A DNA stretch of 64,000 bases from Halalkalicoccus tibetensis (GCF_037996645.1 NZ_JBBMXV010000001.1:376168-440167), one strand, 5' to 3'; counted from the stretch's first letter, positions 17,280-26,689 are shown. Numbers and translations are program-made. Notes: generated by a model from the letters alone, not told the origin.

Positions 17280-18181
17280 GACCCGCCCTCCGCGTACCGG
17301 CGTTCGATTCGCCGAAACGTCTCGACCGCGCGGCGCTCGTACTCCTCCGACACTGTTCGCTCGCCGTAGCGAACGTCCTCGAACAGCCGGGTCAACTCGT
17401 CGACGTCCTCCTCGCTGATCCCGGCCGCCACCGCCCGGTCGGCGAACTCGCCGGGCGTCCGTGCCTCGGGATCCGGGGCGTCGAGCAGCCCGGTCATCTC
17501 CCGCCAGGCGCGGTACACCTCGTTTTCCGTCCCCCTGTTCTCCACCCGGTCGGCCGCCCGCCCCGCCGCCCGGCCGACGGCCGCCGCATCGGCAGTGTCG
17601 GGCCCGGCCTCGGCGTCCTCGGAGCCCGCCTCCTCGCTCGCGTCCGAGCGGCCGAGCAGCGCGATCACACCCCCGACGAGCGTGAGGACGAGGACGAGAA
17701 CGGCGAGAGCAGCCGGCAGGGACGGCCCCGTCGGGTCGTCGCCGTCGGTCGCCTCACCCTCGCCGTCGCCGCCGAACGGAGTCCCCTCGCCGGGTTCGAG
17801 TGGGGGTGCCATCTCCCCGCCCACACCGGCGACGAACCGGAAGAGGAGGTACGCGAGCCCGATCAGGAGCGCCATCCCTATGATCACTTTGGCGGCCTCG
17901 CGGCGGTAGACGAGGGCGTAGACGACGACCACGAGGGCGATCAGAACGACCAGAACGGTCAGGAGCTCCGCGAGATACGGGGCGACGACGGTCTCGGCCG
18001 GCGATCCCGACTCCGGCTCGGGGAGCGGGCCGCCCTCCCCGTCCCCCCCACCGCCGCCGTCGCCCGTCCCGCTCGGGCCGTCCCCGTCGGTCGTCACCGT
18101 GGATCCGAGGGTCGCCGCGGAGAGCGCGACCGCGAACAGGGCGAGGGCGGCGATCAGGCCGGAACGGATGGCGTCGTTCAT
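17276..18181 (-). CDS. DUF4129 domain membrane protein
   Basis: A 301-residue protein: an N-terminal helix or signal (LIAALALFAVALSAATLG), a Gly/Asp-rich linker, helices near 72-92, 97-117 and 153-175, and a cytoplasmic DUF4129 domain at about 220-295 (VYRAWREMTGLLDAPDPEARTPGEFADRAVAAGI...FEDVRYGERTVSEEY). DUF4129 domains accompany MoxR/DUF58/transglutaminase systems and their fold is thought to bind partner proteins. It is the first gene of the three-gene minus-strand operon and overlaps the DUF58 start by 4 bases. Function beyond membership in this complex is unknown. Confidence 0.85.
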   Translation of the reverse strand: MNDAIRSGLIAALALFAVALSAATLGSTVTTDGDGPSGTGDGGGGGDGEGGPLPEPESGSPAETVVAPYLAELLTVLVVLIALVVVVYALVYRREAAKVIIGMALLIGLAYLLFRFVAGVGGEMAPPLEPGEGTPFGGDGEGEATDGDDPTGPSLPAALAVLVLVLTLVGGVIALLGRSDASEEAGSEDAEAGPDTADAAAVGRAAGRAADRVENRGTENEVYRAWREMTGLLDAPDPEARTPGEFADRAVAAGISEEDVDELTRLFEDVRYGERTVSEEYERRAVETFRRIERRYAEGGS

Positions 18182-18262
18182 TAGCGGGGGTTCGGCGGCG
18201 ACCGCATCGCGTTACACGCCGAATATCGGGTCGAAACTAAGAAGCTTTCTGCCCGTCCGGGA

Positions 18263-18715
18263 TCAGGGATCCATGCCCTTCTCCGCCAGCTCCTCGCGGG
18301 CGGACTCGGACTTTCCGAGGTCGAGCCCCATCCCCTCGAGGACCGCCTCGCTCTTGGTGAACTGGACCTCCTCGTAGGCGACGATCTGGATCCGATTGCC
18401 CCACGGGTCCCGGAAATCGAGGCCGGAGGTATCGAGGCGGCCGATTCCCTGCTCGTCGAGGCGGTTCTCGAGGAGGCCTGGGTCGTCGACCACCAGCCCG
18501 AAATGGCGCCCCTCGTCGACTCCCTCCCCGTCCGCCTCGCCCAGCGCGAGGAACTGATCGCCCATGTCGAGGAAGGCGTGCGACTCCGAGCGCCCGCGCA
18601 GCTCGAACGCGAACAGCTCGCCGTAGAACTCGACGGCCTCGTCGAGGTCCCCGACCTCGAGGGCGACGTGGTTGATGCCGACGGGACGTGCGCGTGCGGG
18701 GTCAGCGTCGCTCAT
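18263..18715 (-). CDS. VOC (glyoxalase/dioxygenase fold) family protein
   Basis: A 150-residue vicinal-oxygen-chelate fold protein with two beta-alpha-beta-beta-beta modules: GINHVALEVGDLDEAVEFYGELFAFELRG and GRHFGLVVDDPGLLENRLDEQGI...LDFRDPWGNRIQIVAYEE. The pattern NHVALEV supplies the first metal His and FRDPWGNRIQI the final strand that usually carries the Glu ligand (here Gln). The substrate is unknown; VOC proteins include glyoxalase, dioxygenase and resistance enzymes. The ATG at 18715 (MSDADPARARPVG) is preferred to a start at 18757. Confidence 0.83.
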   Translation of the reverse strand: MSDADPARARPVGINHVALEVGDLDEAVEFYGELFAFELRGRSESHAFLDMGDQFLALGEADGEGVDEGRHFGLVVDDPGLLENRLDEQGIGRLDTSGLDFRDPWGNRIQIVAYEEVQFTKSEAVLEGMGLDLGKSESAREELAEKGMDP

Positions 18716-18823
18716 GTCGGCCCCTTGATCGCCGCGGGCCATAACCCCTCCCGTCAAGCGCTATCTCATCTGATAAATATAAGAATAAATATATGTACGT
18801 CGGCGGACTGGATACGGGTAGAA

Positions 18824-20299
18824 ATGGCAACCGAGAGCCACTCCTCCGCCGACGAGGCCGACGTGACGGCCGCGCTCGGACTCGACTACAACGCACTGAC
18901 CGACGGGATCCAGTATCCGATGTTCGTCCTCGACGCCGACCGACGGGTCGTCGTCTGGAACGAGGCACTCGCGGCGTTCACGGGGACGCCTCGCGACGAA
19001 ATCCTCGGCGAGGCCGACGCGAGCACCGCGTTCTATCAGGACGGACGCCGGGCGAAGACGCTCGCGGACAAGGTGCTCGAGGCGCCCGAATCGGCCGATC
19101 AGGCCTTCGGCGTGGCCCGAGTCGATGGCGATGAGACGGGCTATGAGGACCACAGCACAATGTTGAACGCCCGCGGCGAGGAGCGCGACATCCGGTTCAG
19201 GGCGGCACCGCTGTACGACGGCGATCGGCTGGTCGGCTCCGTCGAGACCGTCCGGGACGTCACCGAGGAAAACCGTCGCCAGGAGGCGATGGAACACCTC
19301 GTCGAGGAGGCCGTCGAGACGATGACGGCGCTCCGCGACGGGGACTTCGGGGCGCGTGCGTCGGTCGAGGCGGAGGAGAAGAGCGCGGTCCGCGGCGACC
19401 TGGTCGAGGTGATCGACGCGACGAACCACCTCGCCGATCAGTTCGAGGCGGTGATGAACGACCTGCGATCGGAGGCGACGACCCTCTCGACGACGATCGA
19501 GAACGCCAACGTGGCGGCCACCGACATCGACGCGCTGACCGAGGAGCAGAACCAGTCGCTGACGACGGTCTCACAGGGGATGGAGGACTTCAGCGCGAAC
19601 ATGCAGGAGGTCGCCGCCACCGCCGCGCAGGTCTCGAACGCCTCGAAGGGCGCGAACGAGGCCGTGCGCGAGGGGATCGACGCGAGCGAGAACGCCCAAG
19701 AGACCACCGAGGAGCTCGTCGAGACGAGCACCGAGCTCACTGAGACGGTCCACGAGCTCGACGACCGGATGTCCGCGATCGAGGAGGTCGTCGAGGTCAT
19801 CGAACGGGTCGCCGACGAAACCAACCTGCTCGCGCTCAACGCCTCGATCGAGGCCGCGCGGGCGGGCGAGGCCGGCAACGGCTTCTCGGTCGTCGCGAAC
19901 GAGATCAAGTCGCTCGCCGACGAGACCAAGACCCACACCACCGAGATCACGTCGTTGCTCGACGGCGTTCAGGAGCAGGCCGACCTGACCGTCGAGGCCG
20001 CGGCGGAGTCGGATCAGCTGGTTGACGAGACCGCCGAGGAGCTCGACGACGTCTTCGAGGCGCTCGAGCGCATCGCCGAGGCTGGCGAGGAGACCGAGCA
20101 CGGGATCGAGGAGGTCGCCGCGGCCAACGACCAGCAGGCCGCGACCATCGAGGAGGTCACCGCGACGATCGAGGACGTGACCGACCAGTCGGGCGAGATC
20201 ACGGATCTGAGCGGCGACATCGTCGATCGGACGGACGACCAGCGAAACGTCCTCGAGTCGCTCACGGTCCACCTCGAGGCCGACGCGCGGGCCGACTAA
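18824..20299 (+). CDS. Soluble PAS-domain methyl-accepting transducer
   Basis: A 491-residue chemotaxis-type transducer with no transmembrane helix. It has a PAS domain at about residues 25-150 (IQYPMFVLDADRRVVVWNEALAAFTG), a short HAMP-like connector, and a long coiled-coil methyl-accepting domain. The CheW/CheA-binding hairpin tip reads RVADETNLLALNASIEAARAGEAGNGF, near residue 335. It should sense a cytoplasmic redox or metabolic signal and control the flagellar motor through CheA. Start at ATG 18824 is set by an AT-rich promoter just upstream (ataaatataagaataaata); no che genes are nearby, so it acts in trans. Confidence 0.9.
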   Translation: MATESHSSADEADVTAALGLDYNALTDGIQYPMFVLDADRRVVVWNEALAAFTGTPRDEILGEADASTAFYQDGRRAKTLADKVLEAPESADQAFGVARVDGDETGYEDHSTMLNARGEERDIRFRAAPLYDGDRLVGSVETVRDVTEENRRQEAMEHLVEEAVETMTALRDGDFGARASVEAEEKSAVRGDLVEVIDATNHLADQFEAVMNDLRSEATTLSTTIENANVAATDIDALTEEQNQSLTTVSQGMEDFSANMQEVAATAAQVSNASKGANEAVREGIDASENAQETTEELVETSTELTETVHELDDRMSAIEEVVEVIERVADETNLLALNASIEAARAGEAGNGFSVVANEIKSLADETKTHTTEITSLLDGVQEQADLTVEAAAESDQLVDETAEELDDVFEALERIAEAGEETEHGIEEVAAANDQQAATIEEVTATIEDVTDQSGEITDLSGDIVDRTDDQRNVLESLTVHLEADARAD

Positions 20300-20421
20300 A
20301 AGGCGAGGCCGACGATCCGGTAGAGGATCCCGATGGCGAACAGCGCGATCAACAGGGTCGTCACGACGGGGACGATCGGCGAGAGCATACCGGGCTCGAC
20401 GCCGGGGTCCGCTTCGAGCAT
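20296..20421 (-). CDS. Very small single-helix membrane protein
   Basis: A 41-residue frame, MLEADPGVEPGMLSPIV..., ending ...ILYRIVGLAF. Residues about 15-36 are one hydrophobic helix (PVVTTLLIALFAIGILYRIVG) after a short acidic head. Its stop overlaps the stop of the transducer on the other strand (20296-20299). Proteins of this shape are common in haloarchaea and usually missed. Coding status is inferred from the clean hydrophobic pattern and the lack of any other explanation for the interval; the function is unknown. Confidence 0.5.
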   Translation of the reverse strand: MLEADPGVEPGMLSPIVPVVTTLLIALFAIGILYRIVGLAF

Positions 20422-20518
20422 GCTCGCGGGAAACGGTCGGGGAAGGATAAACCTTCCCTCGATCGGGCGGCCGGGAGGTGGAACAACAGTTTAGTAGGGA
20501 GCCGCCGCAGTCGGGGGT

Positions 20519-21280
20519 ATGGAAATCAGAGAGGCCGAACGATCGGACACCGAGGCCGTCCGCGAGGTCGCGCTCGCTTCACTGGAGACGTCCTACGAAC
20601 ACTTCCTGAACGAGGGGACGATCGAGGACGCCGTCGAGCAGTGGTACGGCGACGGACGCCTCGAGGAGCTGATCTCCGACGAGTCCGACGACGTCTACAT
20701 CCCCGTCATCGAGGTCGACGGCGAGATCGTCGCCTACGCGCAGTGCCAGCTCGTCGAGTTCCCCGAGCGCGTCGGCGAGATCCACTGGCTCCACGTCGAT
20801 CCCGACCACCGCGGCGAGGGCTACGGCTCGCAGCTCTACGACTACGTCCATGAGTACTACGAGGAGAAGGGTGTCGACCGGTTCAAGGGGTTCGTCTTCG
20901 CGGAGAACGAGCCCGGCAACGAGTTCTACGAGCGCCGGGGCTACGACGACGCCTACACCCACGTCCAGGAGATCGCCGGCGAGGAGTACACCGAGAACGT
21001 CTGGGTCGACATCCCCGAGGGCGAGGAGTACCGCCGCGCGGTCGAGCCCCACGAGGACGAGGACGGAACCACGCTCTACGTCGCCTACCGGGAGGCCTCG
21101 GTCGGCTCGCGCGGCGCCTTCCACGTCTCGTACATGGACGATGACCTGGAGAAGCGCTACGGCTGGTTCTGCTCGTCCTGCGAGAGCTTCGACAACGCGA
21201 TGGACGCCTCGGGCCGGATCGTCTGCAACGACTGCGGGAACACCCGCAAGGCCACCCGCTGGGACGCCGCCTACCTCTGA
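20519..21280 (+). CDS. GNAT acetyltransferase with C-terminal DUF5816 zinc-ribbon domain
   Basis: A 253-residue two-domain protein. Residues 1-~160 form a GNAT N-acetyltransferase with the acetyl-CoA pyrophosphate loop in HVDPDHRGEGYGSQLYDYV (R/Q-x-x-G-x-G pattern) and the C-terminal strand FYERRGYDDAYTH. Residues ~185-253 are the DUF5816 module, with four cysteines in CSSCESFDNAMD and CNDCGNTRKATRWDAAYL, which should hold zinc. The fused ribbon suggests binding to a protein or RNA target that is acetylated. The target is unknown. It has its own promoter region and is followed 38 bases later by the threonine-synthase-like gene. Confidence 0.87.
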   Translation: MEIREAERSDTEAVREVALASLETSYEHFLNEGTIEDAVEQWYGDGRLEELISDESDDVYIPVIEVDGEIVAYAQCQLVEFPERVGEIHWLHVDPDHRGEGYGSQLYDYVHEYYEEKGVDRFKGFVFAENEPGNEFYERRGYDDAYTHVQEIAGEEYTENVWVDIPEGEEYRRAVEPHEDEDGTTLYVAYREASVGSRGAFHVSYMDDDLEKRYGWFCSSCESFDNAMDASGRIVCNDCGNTRKATRWDAAYL

Positions 21281-21318
21281 TCGGCAGGCTCTTTTCGCCG
21301 CCCTCCCTCGGTCCGCGC

Positions 21319-22482
21319 ATGCCATCGGTCCGGTGTCACGACTGTGGTCGTTCCTTTCCGTTTCGCGAGCGAAAGCGCTGTGCGTGTGGCGAGCCCCTCC
21401 GGTTCGAACCCCGCGAGCTGCCGAGGTGGCCGGACTCGTCGAATCCCGGAATGTGGCGCTACGCCGACCTGCTGCCCGTCGACGCCCCCTCCGGGATCGG
21501 GGCGGCCGCCGGCGGGACCCCGATGGTGCGGACGCCACGGCTCGACGTCGGCGGCGTCCGGCTCTTCCTGAAGGACGAGGGTCGGAACCCGACGGGGAGC
21601 TTCAAGGACCGCGGCAGCGCCGTCGCGGCTGCCTACGCCGCCGAGAACGGGATCGACCGGCTCGGAACGGTGTCCCACGGGAACATGGCGATGAGCACCG
21701 CCGCGAACGCCGCCGGCGCCGGGCTCGACTGCACGGTCTGCGTTCCATCCGATATTCCCGAGGAGCGCCTCTCGCACATCGCGCGCTACGGTCCCGAGAT
21801 CCTCCGAATCGAGGGCGACTACGGACGCCTCTACGAGGCCTCCTTGGAGCTCGAGGGGATCGAGTTCGTGAACTCCGATACACCCCTCCGGGTTGCGGGC
21901 CAGAAAACGGTCGCCCTCGAGATCTGCGAGGCCTTCTCGCCCGAGATTCCCGACGCGATCGTGCTTCCCGTCTCCAGCGGCGGCCAGCTGAGCGGGATTT
22001 GGCGGGCTCTCTCGGAGCTTCGGGAGGCGGACCTGATCGAGTCAGTCCCCCGGCTGTACGCCTGTCAGGCGGCCGCCTGCGCCCCGATCGTCCGGGCGTT
22101 CGAGGCCGGCGAGGAGTCGGTGAGCGCGGTCGAGGGCGGCGAGACGATCGCCTACTCGATCGCCAACGCCGATCCCCCGAGCGGGAACCGGGCGCTCGGG
22201 GCGCTGCGGGACACCGACGGCGGGGCGGTGGCGGTCCCCGACGAGGAGACCCGTGCCGCCCGGAAGCGACTCGCCCGCGAGGGAGGGTTCCGCGTCGAGG
22301 CCTCCTCGGCGGTCGCGTACGCGGGCCTCGAACGGCTGGTCGAGCGCGACGAGATCGCCTCGGACGAGCGGGTCGTGACGGTCCTCACCGGGAGCGGGTT
22401 CACGGAATCGGACGGGGCCGCAGTGGACGCACGGACGATCCCACTGGACGAGCTCGCGGATCGTTTCGGTCGATCAGCCTGA
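21319..22482 (+). CDS. Threonine synthase-like PLP enzyme
   Basis: A 387-residue fold-type II PLP enzyme of the threonine synthase family, which converts O-phosphohomoserine to threonine. The Schiff-base lysine is Lys96 in NPTGSFKDRGS; the phosphate-cup loop is PVSSGGQLSGIW. The N-terminus carries a zinc-ribbon-like pattern (Cys6, Cys9, Cys21, Cys23) often seen in archaeal threonine synthases. Haloarchaea have several paralogues of this fold, so a role in a related beta/gamma-replacement reaction is possible. The presence of asd at 52.4 kb is compatible with threonine synthesis, but the genes are not linked. Confidence 0.82.
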   Translation: MPSVRCHDCGRSFPFRERKRCACGEPLRFEPRELPRWPDSSNPGMWRYADLLPVDAPSGIGAAAGGTPMVRTPRLDVGGVRLFLKDEGRNPTGSFKDRGSAVAAAYAAENGIDRLGTVSHGNMAMSTAANAAGAGLDCTVCVPSDIPEERLSHIARYGPEILRIEGDYGRLYEASLELEGIEFVNSDTPLRVAGQKTVALEICEAFSPEIPDAIVLPVSSGGQLSGIWRALSELREADLIESVPRLYACQAAACAPIVRAFEAGEESVSAVEGGETIAYSIANADPPSGNRALGALRDTDGGAVAVPDEETRAARKRLAREGGFRVEASSAVAYAGLERLVERDEIASDERVVTVLTGSGFTESDGAAVDARTIPLDELADRFGRSA

Positions 22483-22530
22483 ACCTCGCCCCGCCAGCAG
22501 TGTTTTCTAGTCCCGGTCCGTCGTGTCGGT

Positions 22531-22851
22531 ATGGTCGGGATCGACTTTCGTCCCGCCGGAAAACGGGTTCTCATCGCCTTCGCCGTTTGTCTACTAGTCC
22601 TGCCGCCCCTCTCGACGTACTTCGGCGCGCGGTACGCCGTCCTCGCGTCGGCGATCGTCCTCGGGACGTTCGTCGCCCTGTCGGCGAGATCCGCCGACGG
22701 ATCCGACGGGTCCGTCTGGAACGCGATCCCCGACCGGCAGTACGGCGGACGACACGTCGAATCGGGCGGGCTGACCCGCGAGGAACAGGAGCGATCCATC
22801 GAGGAGGTCCAGCGGCAGGCGGAGGAGACGATGGAGCACCACGAGCGATAG
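22531..22851 (+). CDS. Small membrane protein, unknown
   Basis: A 106-residue protein with two closely spaced hydrophobic helices (residues about 12-30 and 34-52, VLIAFAVCLLVLPPLSTYFGARYAVLASAIVLGTFVAL) followed by a hydrophilic tail rich in Glu, Gln and Arg that is predicted helical (TREEQERSIEEVQRQAEETMEHHER). The tail could form a coiled coil in the cytoplasm. It follows the threonine-synthase-like gene by 48 bases and is convergent with the amidase. No family was recognised. Confidence 0.65.
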   Translation: MVGIDFRPAGKRVLIAFAVCLLVLPPLSTYFGARYAVLASAIVLGTFVALSARSADGSDGSVWNAIPDRQYGGRHVESGGLTREEQERSIEEVQRQAEETMEHHER

Positions 22852-22857
22852 GCGGAT

Positions 22858-24363
22858 TCAGTCCCGTTCCCCTTCGAGCGCGTAGGCGGCGTTGAGCGGG
22901 GTCGCGTCGTCGAAGCGCGCGCCGACGAGCTGCAACCCGACGGGAAGCCCATCGACCTCGCCCGCCGGGACGCTCGTCGCGGGGTGGCCGGTGCGGTTGA
23001 ACGGCGAGGCGTTATCGGCGGTCCCGAGCTCGCGGGCGCGGTCGAACTGGTCGCGTTCGGGGTCGTACTTCGGAGCGGTCTCGACGACCGTCGGCATCGC
23101 GAGCAGGTCGTACTCGTCGAGTAGGGCGTCGTACTCCTCGATCAGCTCGAGGTAGAGGTTCATCCCGCTGGCGTAGTACCGCGAGTGGTACTTCTTGCCG
23201 GCGTAGGTCCCCATCAGCAACGAGAGCTTGACCGTCGCGGGGAAGTCGTCGCTCTGGGCCTGGCGGAACTTGCCGAAGGACTCGATCCAGGAGGGGTTGT
23301 ACCAGCCCTGCCAGCCCCGGCCGACGCCCTCGCTGCGCATCGCCGCGGCGATCGCCTCGGACTGGCAGATCGAGTGGACCGCCCCGGCGTCGGCGTGGGG
23401 CGGCACCGAGACCTCCTCGATCGACGCGCCGAGGTCCCCCAAGGTCCCGATCGCCCCGTGGACCTCCTCGACGACACGGGGGTCCGCCTCCTCGCGTTCG
23501 AAGCCCTCCCGGACGACCCCGATCGAGAGCCCCGAGACGTCGCCGTCGAGCGCCTCCTCGTACTCCTCGACGGGGACGTCGGACGGCCGACGGACGTCCT
23601 TCCGGTCGCTGCCCGCGATGACCGAGAGCGTCCGCGCGACCGTCTCTACCTCGCGGGCCATCGGGCCCGGGTGATCGATCAGGTGTTCGAGCCCGACACA
23701 GCCGGTGTAGGGCACGAGGTCGTAGGTCGGCTTGTGGCCGACGACGCCACAGAACGCCGCGGGGATGCGGACGCTGCCGCCCTGGTCGGTCCCGATCGCG
23801 ACGTCGGCCTCGCCCTCGGCGACGACGACCGCACTTCCGCCCGACGAGCCGCCCGCGAGGAACGCGTCGTCGTGGGGATTGTGGATCGGTCCGAAGGCGC
23901 TGTGGCCGCTCGTTCCCATCCCCATGTCGTCCATGTTCGTCTTCCCGACGACGTCGGCGCCCGCCTCGAGCAGCCGCGCCACCAGCGTCGCGTCGACGTT
24001 CGGGACGTAGCCCTCGACGACGTGCGAGCCACAGGTCATCTCGACGCCCGCGACCGAGACGTTGTCCTTCAGCGCGACGTCCCAGCCCTCGAGCGGCCCG
24101 CCCTCGTCGCCCCGGACCTCGCATCGGGTGACCCAGGCGTTGAGCGGGTTCTCGTCCGCGGGCGGTCGCGTGCCGCCGCTTCGTTCGCGGACGCTCGGCG
24201 AGCCGAACTGTGGCTCGGGGTTGTACGACCGGACCGTTTCGTAGGATTCGATGCGCTCGGCGGCCATCTCGCGGAAGAACTCGACCTCCTCGTCGGTCAG
24301 CGTGAGATACAGCTCCGAAGCCAGCTCCCGGAGCTCCTCCTTCGTCGGCTGTCGGATCGGCAT
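22858..24363 (-). CDS. Amidase (amidase-signature family)
   Basis: A 501-residue Ser-cisSer-Lys hydrolase. The catalytic lysine is Lys99 in VALKDNVSVAG; the glycine/serine loop GGSSGGS (171-177) supplies the cis-Ser, and GTDQGGSVRIPAAFCG supplies the nucleophilic serine. GMGTSGHSAFGPIHNPHDD precedes the loop as in GatA-like amidases. It is longer than GatA and has no GatB or GatC neighbour, so it is likely a general amide hydrolase rather than the tRNA amidotransferase. The ATG at 24363 is used; the frame reaches 24480, but those residues lie in the divergent promoter region shared with gshA. Confidence 0.9.
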   Translation of the reverse strand: MPIRQPTKEELRELASELYLTLTDEEVEFFREMAAERIESYETVRSYNPEPQFGSPSVRERSGGTRPPADENPLNAWVTRCEVRGDEGGPLEGWDVALKDNVSVAGVEMTCGSHVVEGYVPNVDATLVARLLEAGADVVGKTNMDDMGMGTSGHSAFGPIHNPHDDAFLAGGSSGGSAVVVAEGEADVAIGTDQGGSVRIPAAFCGVVGHKPTYDLVPYTGCVGLEHLIDHPGPMAREVETVARTLSVIAGSDRKDVRRPSDVPVEEYEEALDGDVSGLSIGVVREGFEREEADPRVVEEVHGAIGTLGDLGASIEEVSVPPHADAGAVHSICQSEAIAAAMRSEGVGRGWQGWYNPSWIESFGKFRQAQSDDFPATVKLSLLMGTYAGKKYHSRYYASGMNLYLELIEEYDALLDEYDLLAMPTVVETAPKYDPERDQFDRARELGTADNASPFNRTGHPATSVPAGEVDGLPVGLQLVGARFDDATPLNAAYALEGERD

Positions 24364-24708
24364 ACGCACCCATCGGGTCGAGGGAGTAAACGGTTGCCCC
24401 CTAACCGCGGCTTCGGGTATTGACTTACGTCGTCTGAAGCCCGTGTGTACTAGACACTCGTACGTATATGCCCACTGCACTCATGGTTATTAGTGAATCG
24501 TACGTTGAAACTGTATGCTTGAACCATTCGCATCGACGAATACTTATAACGTACTTGCAGGAGCGTGGGGGTGTCTCATGCACTTGGCGGCCCAACTACC
24601 GGAAAAGGTCTCCGACACTGGGATCGGTCCGTCCTCGACGGCGCCACGGTGGTGTATCGCTACCGAGGGACGAACGCGGGCGGCGCGGTCGCGGATTCGA
24701 ACTACACA
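24364..24708. promoter_or_regulatory. Divergent intergenic region, amidase / gshA
   Basis: A 345-base gene-free stretch. A good TATA element (acttataac, 24541-24549) points toward gshA and predicts a start near 24570, which would give a leader of about 140 bases before the gshA ATG, long for a haloarchaeal gene. No clear riboswitch-like fold was recognised in the leader. A reading frame is open through it, but its residues do not resemble the family N-terminus. Confidence 0.45.
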
Positions 24709-25812
24709 ATGAAAACGAGCGTCGAAGTCGAGTACTGGGTTATCGACCGGAAGGGAGAGCTATGTGCGCCCGAGGGGCTGACGGGAATATCGCCACAGGT
24801 CGAGGAGGAGTTCGTCGACTGCCTCCTCGAGATCAAGACGACCCCGTGTGAGTCGGTCGAGGACCTCGCGGCGCAGTTCGTCGAACTGTTGGGCGAGACG
24901 CTGCGCGAGGCGAAAGAACGCGGGAAAGGTCTCGTCCCGCTGGCGACGCCGCTCGACTGTGACTCGATCGAGCAGCTGCCCGGCGACCGAGCCCGGATCC
25001 AGGAGCAGGTCCTCGGCGAGGACTTCGAGTACGCAAAACACTGTGCGGGCACCCACCTCCATTTCGAGAAACGCCGCGTCGTCGACCAGCTGAACACGCT
25101 GATCGCGCTCGACCCCGCGCTCGCGCTGTTGAACTCCTCGCCGTACTACAAGGGTCAGCGGATCGCCGCGGGCGCACGCCCCTACATCTACCGGGAGAAA
25201 GGGTACGCGCAGTTCCCGGCCCACGGCCAGCTCTGGGAGTATGCCGAGAGCGTCGCCGAGTGGAACGACCGGCTCGAACGCCGGTACGCCGAGTTCAAGC
25301 GGGAGGCGATCGACGCCGGCGTCGACGAGGCGGAGTTCGAGGCGAACTTCACGCCCGACGACGCGATCTGGACGCCGGTGCGGCTGCGCAAGTGTTTCCC
25401 GACCGTCGAGTGGCGCTCGCCCGACGCCACCCTTCCGAGCCAGATCCTCCGCCTCGCGGGCGAGATGTACCCCCTGATGGACGAGGCGAGCCGGGCGGAG
25501 GTCCGTGTCGAGGGCGACCTCGGGCTCGTCACCGACGACGGGATCACCCTCCCGGAGTTCGGGGCCGTTCGCGAGTACACCGACGCCGCGATCCACGAGG
25601 GGCTCGGCTCGGGGGAGGTCCGCGAGTACCTCGGTCGGATGGGGTTCGACGTCGACGCGTACGACCCGCTCACGGAGCAGTTGGATCGCGGGCCGTCGCT
25701 CGACGAAGCCCAGGCCCGCGAGCTCCGGCTCGAGTATGCGGCCGCCCTCGAACGCGACGTCGCCCGGCTGTCCGAACCCGAGCAGTACGCACACCGAAAA
25801 CAGAACGCCTGA
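24709..25812 (+). CDS. gshA: Glutamate-cysteine ligase (GCS2-related, haloarchaeal GshA)
   Basis: Makes gamma-glutamylcysteine, the main low-molecular-weight thiol of haloarchaea. The 367-residue protein starts MKTSVEVEYWVIDRKG, the family N-terminus, and contains EVEYW with the metal-binding Glu, ATPLDCD, the AKHCAGTHLHFEK core (His ligands) and NPVR-like TPVRLRKCFPTVEWRSPDATLP near residue 225. It is the haloarchaeal form, distinct from YbdK in its shorter N-terminus. The ATG at 24709 is preferred over the open frame to 24565. It is convergent with sucD, 7 bases apart. Confidence 0.88.
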   Translation: MKTSVEVEYWVIDRKGELCAPEGLTGISPQVEEEFVDCLLEIKTTPCESVEDLAAQFVELLGETLREAKERGKGLVPLATPLDCDSIEQLPGDRARIQEQVLGEDFEYAKHCAGTHLHFEKRRVVDQLNTLIALDPALALLNSSPYYKGQRIAAGARPYIYREKGYAQFPAHGQLWEYAESVAEWNDRLERRYAEFKREAIDAGVDEAEFEANFTPDDAIWTPVRLRKCFPTVEWRSPDATLPSQILRLAGEMYPLMDEASRAEVRVEGDLGLVTDDGITLPEFGAVREYTDAAIHEGLGSGEVREYLGRMGFDVDAYDPLTEQLDRGPSLDEAQARELRLEYAAALERDVARLSEPEQYAHRKQNA

Positions 25813-25819
25813 CGCTGGG

Positions 25820-26689
25820 CTACAGCAGCTCCTCGACGTTATCGGCGACCTCCTCGGGAGTGTCGCCGACGGGGACGCCCGCGTCGTTGAGCGCGTCGAT
25901 CTTCGATTCCGCGGTGCCGGTTCCCGAACCCGAGACGATGGCGCCGGCGTGGCCCATCCGCTTTCCGGGCGGGGCGGTCCGGCCGGCGATGAAGCCCGCG
26001 ACGGGCGTCTCCATGTTCTCGTCGATGAACGCCGCCGCCTGCTCCTCGTCCTCGCCGCCGATCTCGCCGCACATCACGACGGCCTCGGTCTCGGGGTCCT
26101 CTTCGAACAGCGAGAGCGCGTCGACGAACGAGGTGCCGATGATCGGGTCGCCGCCGATCCCGACCGCGGTGGTCTGACCCAGCCCGCGGTTCGTGAGGTT
26201 GTCGACGACCTGGTAGGTCAGGGTGCCCGAGCGTGAGACCAGCCCGACGTTGCCCGACGAGAAGATGTTGCCCGGCAGGATGCCGAGTTTTGCCTCGCCG
26301 GGGGTGATGAGGCCGGGACAGTTCGGGCCGACGAGGTGGGTGTCGACCTCCGAGAGGCGCTTGTAGACCTTGCTCATGTCCTGGGTCGGGATCCCCTCGG
26401 TGATGGCGACCGCGAGGTCGAGCTCGGAGTCGAGCGACTCGAAGATGGCGTCCGCGGCGAACGCGGGCGGGACGAAGATGACGGATGCGTCCGCGTTCTC
26501 CTCCCTGACTGCTTGGTTGACCGTGTCGTAAACCGGCACGCCGGCCACTTCCTGACCGCCGCGTCCGGGCACCGCGCCCGCGACGACGTTCGTGCCGTAC
26601 TCCATCATCTGCTCGGCATGGAACTTGCCCTCGCCGCCGGTGATGCCCTGTACGACCACGCGGGTGTCGTCGTCGACTAGAATGCTCAT
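25820..26689 (-). CDS. sucD: Succinate-CoA ligase (ADP-forming) alpha subunit
   Basis: A 289-residue subunit with the CoA-binding Rossmann fold ([28 protein letters not shown]) and the phospho-histidine in [24 protein letters not shown]. The CoA-contact motif [20 protein letters not shown] is intact. With SucC it carries out substrate-level phosphorylation in the TCA cycle. The ATG at 26689 overlaps the sucC stop (ATGA). A longer frame upstream is a shadow of sucC. Confidence 0.97.
   Translation of the reverse strand: MSILVDDDTRVVVQGITGGEGKFHAEQMMEYGTNVVAGAVPGRGGQEVAGVPVYDTVNQAVREENADASVIFVPPAFAADAIFESLDSELDLAVAITEGIPTQDMSKVYKRLSEVDTHLVGPNCPGLITPGEAKLGILPGNIFSSGNVGLVSRSGTLTYQVVDNLTNRGLGQTTAVGIGGDPIIGTSFVDALSLFEEDPETEAVVMCGEIGGEDEEQAAAFIDENMETPVAGFIAGRTAPPGKRMGHAGAIVSGSGTGTAESKIDALNDAGVPVGDTPEEVADNVEELL

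Noticed and set aside
24468-24708. Open frames upstream of gshA that would lengthen its N-terminus
   Set aside because: The residues have no family similarity and lie downstream of the TATA box in what looks like a leader; the family N-terminus starts at 24709.
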